NCBI GenBank assembly: GCA_963971425.1
Contig: OZ020522.1
Location: 1,772,168 to 1,836,167 of the forward strand
Source of the DNA: Bryoerythrophyllum caledonicum
Taxonomy: Eukaryota; Streptophyta; Bryopsida; Pottiales; Pottiaceae
Length of the DNA stretch: 64,000 nt
Direction of reading: 5' to 3'
Under the pieces are notes generated by a model, which saw only the letters and a program-made list of their open reading frames with translations, ran no database searches and was not told where the DNA came from. This document shows positions 62,553 to 64,000 of this stretch, one piece after another. Every line of letters begins with the position of its first letter. Position 1 is the first letter of the stretch. The translations under genes and the position numbers were made by a program.

Positions 62553-63272
62553 GTGCCTCACATTGTGGCTGGGTCTCAAGCGGGGGGAGAATCCATTCTG
62601 AAGCATCCTGAGCTGCCAACTGTGAAGGTCAATCACTACTTCCTTGTCCTAGGTGTAAACGGTTTGTTGATCGCACAGAATATAGGCAGGGACGGAAAGT
62701 GGCATACCAAATTCAGGCCGAAGTTGGCTGAGTTTATCAACTTCTGCGTGGATAACTTCACAGTTGTGCTTTGGAGTAGCGAAAGTCAGCCTAAGCTCGG
62801 TGCCCAGTTGGTAGCCCTCAGAGGCCAATGCCCGATTCATAAACTTGTCAGACATGTATACGATAATTCCTACTGTGATGTAGCCAAGAAACTGGTAGAA
62901 ACTCGGAACGTATTCCTGATGAGACTGTCTACTTTGTTTTTGAACCAAAGGGCAATGTTAGGATCTGGCGCGAATAGTCAGAACACCCTTTTGCTTGACG
63001 ACTGTCCTATCAGGAATGTCAGGAATAGTCCTCTGAATGTCATGCATCCAATGACATTTACCCTAGAGTCAACGGAGTCGGACAAGAACGCCGTTCTCCC
63101 CGGGGTCGTTAAGTACCTTTCCGGGTTGTTAGAGTCAGGCTTGCCGGTACCCGAATATATTCGGAGGAATCCAGGCTCTGGATGCCCTCGACTTTCCCCC
63201 GGTGACCCTCAATGGGAGGACTTTGTTCTGGCGTACCCTAGCAGTAGGCGACCCCCTCGTGTCGTTGCATAG
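62553..63272 (+). CDS. FCP1-like terminal cassette 2
   Basis: This open exon of 239 codons starts right after the acceptor TTGCCTCCAG (phase 0, first codon GTG, so not a start codon by itself) and ends with TAG. It is paralogous along its length to the last exon of the preceding gene: HYFLVLGVNGLLIAQNIG, VVLWSSES, NTLLLDDCPIRNV, SPGDPQWED, YPSSRRP. In motif I the two aspartates are Gly and Asn, so catalysis is unlikely. Plant FCP1-like proteins with DLNGxL at this motif are known, and this one looks derived from that branch. No upstream exon of its own is visible; it could be joined to the donor-like CATTCAG|GTGGGC (61591/61592) of the preceding exon or to another donor. It has no in-frame stop. 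Confidence 0.5.
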   Translation: MPHIVAGSQAGGESILKHPELPTVKVNHYFLVLGVNGLLIAQNIGRDGKWHTKFRPKLAEFINFCVDNFTVVLWSSESQPKLGAQLVALRGQCPIHKLVRHVYDNSYCDVAKKLVETRNVFLMRLSTLFLNQRAMLGSGANSQNTLLLDDCPIRNVRNSPLNVMHPMTFTLESTESDKNAVLPGVVKYLSGLLESGLPVPEYIRRNPGSGCPRLSPGDPQWEDFVLAYPSSRRPPRVVA

Positions 63273-63281
63273 TAATTCGGC

Positions 63282-63298
63282 GTCGGCGGGCAGCCGAC
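63282..63298 (+). terminator. Extended palindrome 9 nt after FCP1-like cassette 2
   Basis: The 17-bp palindrome is extended here to a perfect 12-bp stem: TTCGGCGTCGGC (63276-63287), loop GGGCA, GCCGACGCCGAA (63293-63304). It begins 9 nt (core) after the stop at 63270-63272. AATAAA follows at 63361-63366. Confidence 0.5.
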
Positions 63299-63445
63299 GC
63301 CGAAATCGCCCAATTTTGCTAGGCTTTGACATTCATGTCTGTAACACCATTTTTCTTCGAAATAAAATTCCTTACAATAATCACAGTCTCCCTTGCACAT
63401 GGCTCATCCCTTATTGTATGCATTTGAATCGACTTTTCCATTCAG

Positions 63446-64000
63446 GTGGACTGTCCTGTCGAGGAGATTGAGGAGCTGGTTCCGATTCCAAAAAACCCGG
63501 TTATTATAATACTCGATGACAGCTCACCGGAGAGACTGAGTCGTCACCCGATCGACGGCTCGCAGTCATCAGCTTCCGTCTCCGACATTCGTCCTTCCCA
63601 CCTCTTCTGTACCGAAGCTGACGATCGAGACTTTGCACCATTACCGATGGAGGAGGTGGTGCCCAAATGTGTCCACCGAGTTCCTGTCGAATCCGTCGCG
63701 GACCACGGTATCAACCGAGATGGGGACAGCCAAGACTTCGCCTCTGACGGAGCTTGGCCTGGGGTGGTCGGAGTAGTCAGCGGGCCGCCGACAGCTACAT
63801 CTACCCAATACCCGGCTGCCAGTGTGAGCTCCGAAGTTGTTCCAAGGAACATTCAGGTGGGTCCTTCAAGATACTACCTCGTCCTAGAAGTTAGAGGGCT
63901 TCTAATGGCTGAAAGATATGGTTACCGTGGAAAAGATAAGAAGCCCCATTTTCATCAAAAACCTAGGCCGGGTCTCCTTGAGTTTCTGACGTTCTGCCAG
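63446..64000 (+). CDS. FCP1-like terminal cassette 3, cut by window end
   Basis: The frame is open from the acceptor TTCCATTCAG (phase 0, GTG first) to the window edge, 185 codons without a stop. The first 130 residues are acidic and low-complexity (VDCPVEEIEELVPIP, DDSSPERLS). Then comes the FCP1-like start RYYLVLEVRGLLMAE, preceded by NIQVG at the same point as FIQVG in cassette 1. In motif I the aspartates are Glu and Arg. A palindrome at 63776-63792 is within the coding frame and reads SGPPT. The rest of the domain lies beyond the window. Confidence 0.5.
   Translation, partial: MDCPVEEIEELVPIPKNPVIIILDDSSPERLSRHPIDGSQSSASVSDIRPSHLFCTEADDRDFAPLPMEEVVPKCVHRVPVESVADHGINRDGDSQDFASDGAWPGVVGVVSGPPTATSTQYPAASVSSEVVPRNIQVGPSRYYLVLEVRGLLMAERYGYRGKDKKPHFHQKPRPGLLEFLTFCQ

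Larger units (their letters stand above)
50974..63792. repeat. 20 dispersed copies of GTCGGCGGGCMGCCGAC
   Basis: These are 17-bp imperfect palindromes, GTCGGC arm, 5-nt centre, GCCGAC arm. Starts: 50974, 51090, 51377, 51507, 52492, 53786, 54821, 55733, 55854, 56914, 56979, 57142, 57279, 58756, 60171, 60718, 61441, 62367, 63282, 63776. Some have one or two changes, often compensated in both arms (51507 reads ATCGGCTGACAGCCGAT). Five lie singly in introns, four in the first intron of the ParB-like gene, two in the inter-gene region, three just after stop codons, three in coding exons (54821, 60718, 63776), and three in the 3' flank of the leftward gene. The asymmetric centre (GGGCM or KGCCC) gives each copy an orientation. 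Copies outside the palindrome are not similar, so these are not parts of a longer repeat. Confidence 0.9.
50930..64000. mobile_element. Candidate large mobile element with dispersed palindromes
   Basis: From about 50.93 kb to the window end the base composition rises, 20 copies of a 17-bp palindrome appear (none seen elsewhere), and two decayed multi-exon genes diverge from about 56 kb: a DUF7869-like transposase-related gene leftward and a ParB-like/FCP1-like gene rightward, followed by two extra FCP1-like cassettes. The left boundary is judged from the first palindrome (50974) and the end of the 50,040-50,690 repeat. The right end is outside the window, so terminal repeats and target duplications cannot be tested. 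That it is one element is an inference from the shared palindromes, shared decay and divergent layout. Confidence 0.5.

Noticed and set aside
50974-63792. CRISPR array as an explanation for the repeated palindromes
   Set aside because: Spacing ranges from tens of bases to over 1 kb, the repeats lie inside eukaryotic genes and introns, and no cas-like gene is present.

Overview
The window reads as nuclear DNA of a streptophyte plant. It has GT-AG introns mostly of 60 to 500 bp, a plant-type histone H2B with a plant histone promoter octamer, an AHK5/CKI2-type hybrid histidine kinase, a NIAP-type transporter, short TTTAGGG arrays, and long stretches of mobile-element debris. Short introns, few genes per kilobase and an intron inside H2B make me lean towards a bryophyte, lycophyte or charophyte rather than a flowering plant. 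That placement is an inference and is weak.

Layout. 1-13 kb is repeat-rich: two foldback hairpins, a decayed multi-exon ParB-like gene on the minus strand (6.7-9.0 kb, with a possible downstream piece at 4.6-5.1 kb), and Ty3/gypsy remnants split by a TTAA-flanked inverted-repeat element. 13-20 kb is a compact block of three intact genes: histone H2B (+), a NIAP/SV2-like MFS transporter of 14 exons (-), and an NDUFAF4-like complex I assembly factor (+). H2B and the transporter are tail to tail; the transporter and NDUFAF4 are head to head. 20-42 kb is a repeat desert with several roughly 0.7-0.9 kb TTAA-flanked elements, a PIF/Harbinger-like element, a 5'-truncated LINE on the minus strand, AT-rich and CT-rich tandem repeats, and no recognisable host gene. 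42.6-48.3 kb is a complete 10-exon HK5-type histidine kinase encoding 1064 residues.

The most unusual part is 50.9-64.0 kb, which runs off the right edge. Two multi-exon genes diverge from about 56 kb. The leftward one resembles the transposase-like DUF7869 family. The rightward one joins a ParB-like region, a basic Ser/Pro-rich linker and an FCP1/NLI-like (HAD) domain, and is followed by two more FCP1-like terminal cassettes. Through this block, and nowhere else that I saw, are 20 copies of a 17-bp imperfect palindrome of type GTCGGCGGGCMGCCGAC. They lie in introns, in the inter-promoter region, 7 to 10 nt after three stop codons, and in a few coding exons. Both genes carry in-frame stops, most of them one C-to-T change away from a Gln or Arg codon, so this copy looks like a decaying member of a large, possibly undescribed plant mobile element. 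The coexistence of a ParB-like protein and dispersed palindromes suggests, as a hypothesis only, a protein-site system within the element.

Exon boundaries were set by hand from splice consensus and checked by codon phase; nothing was searched against a database.
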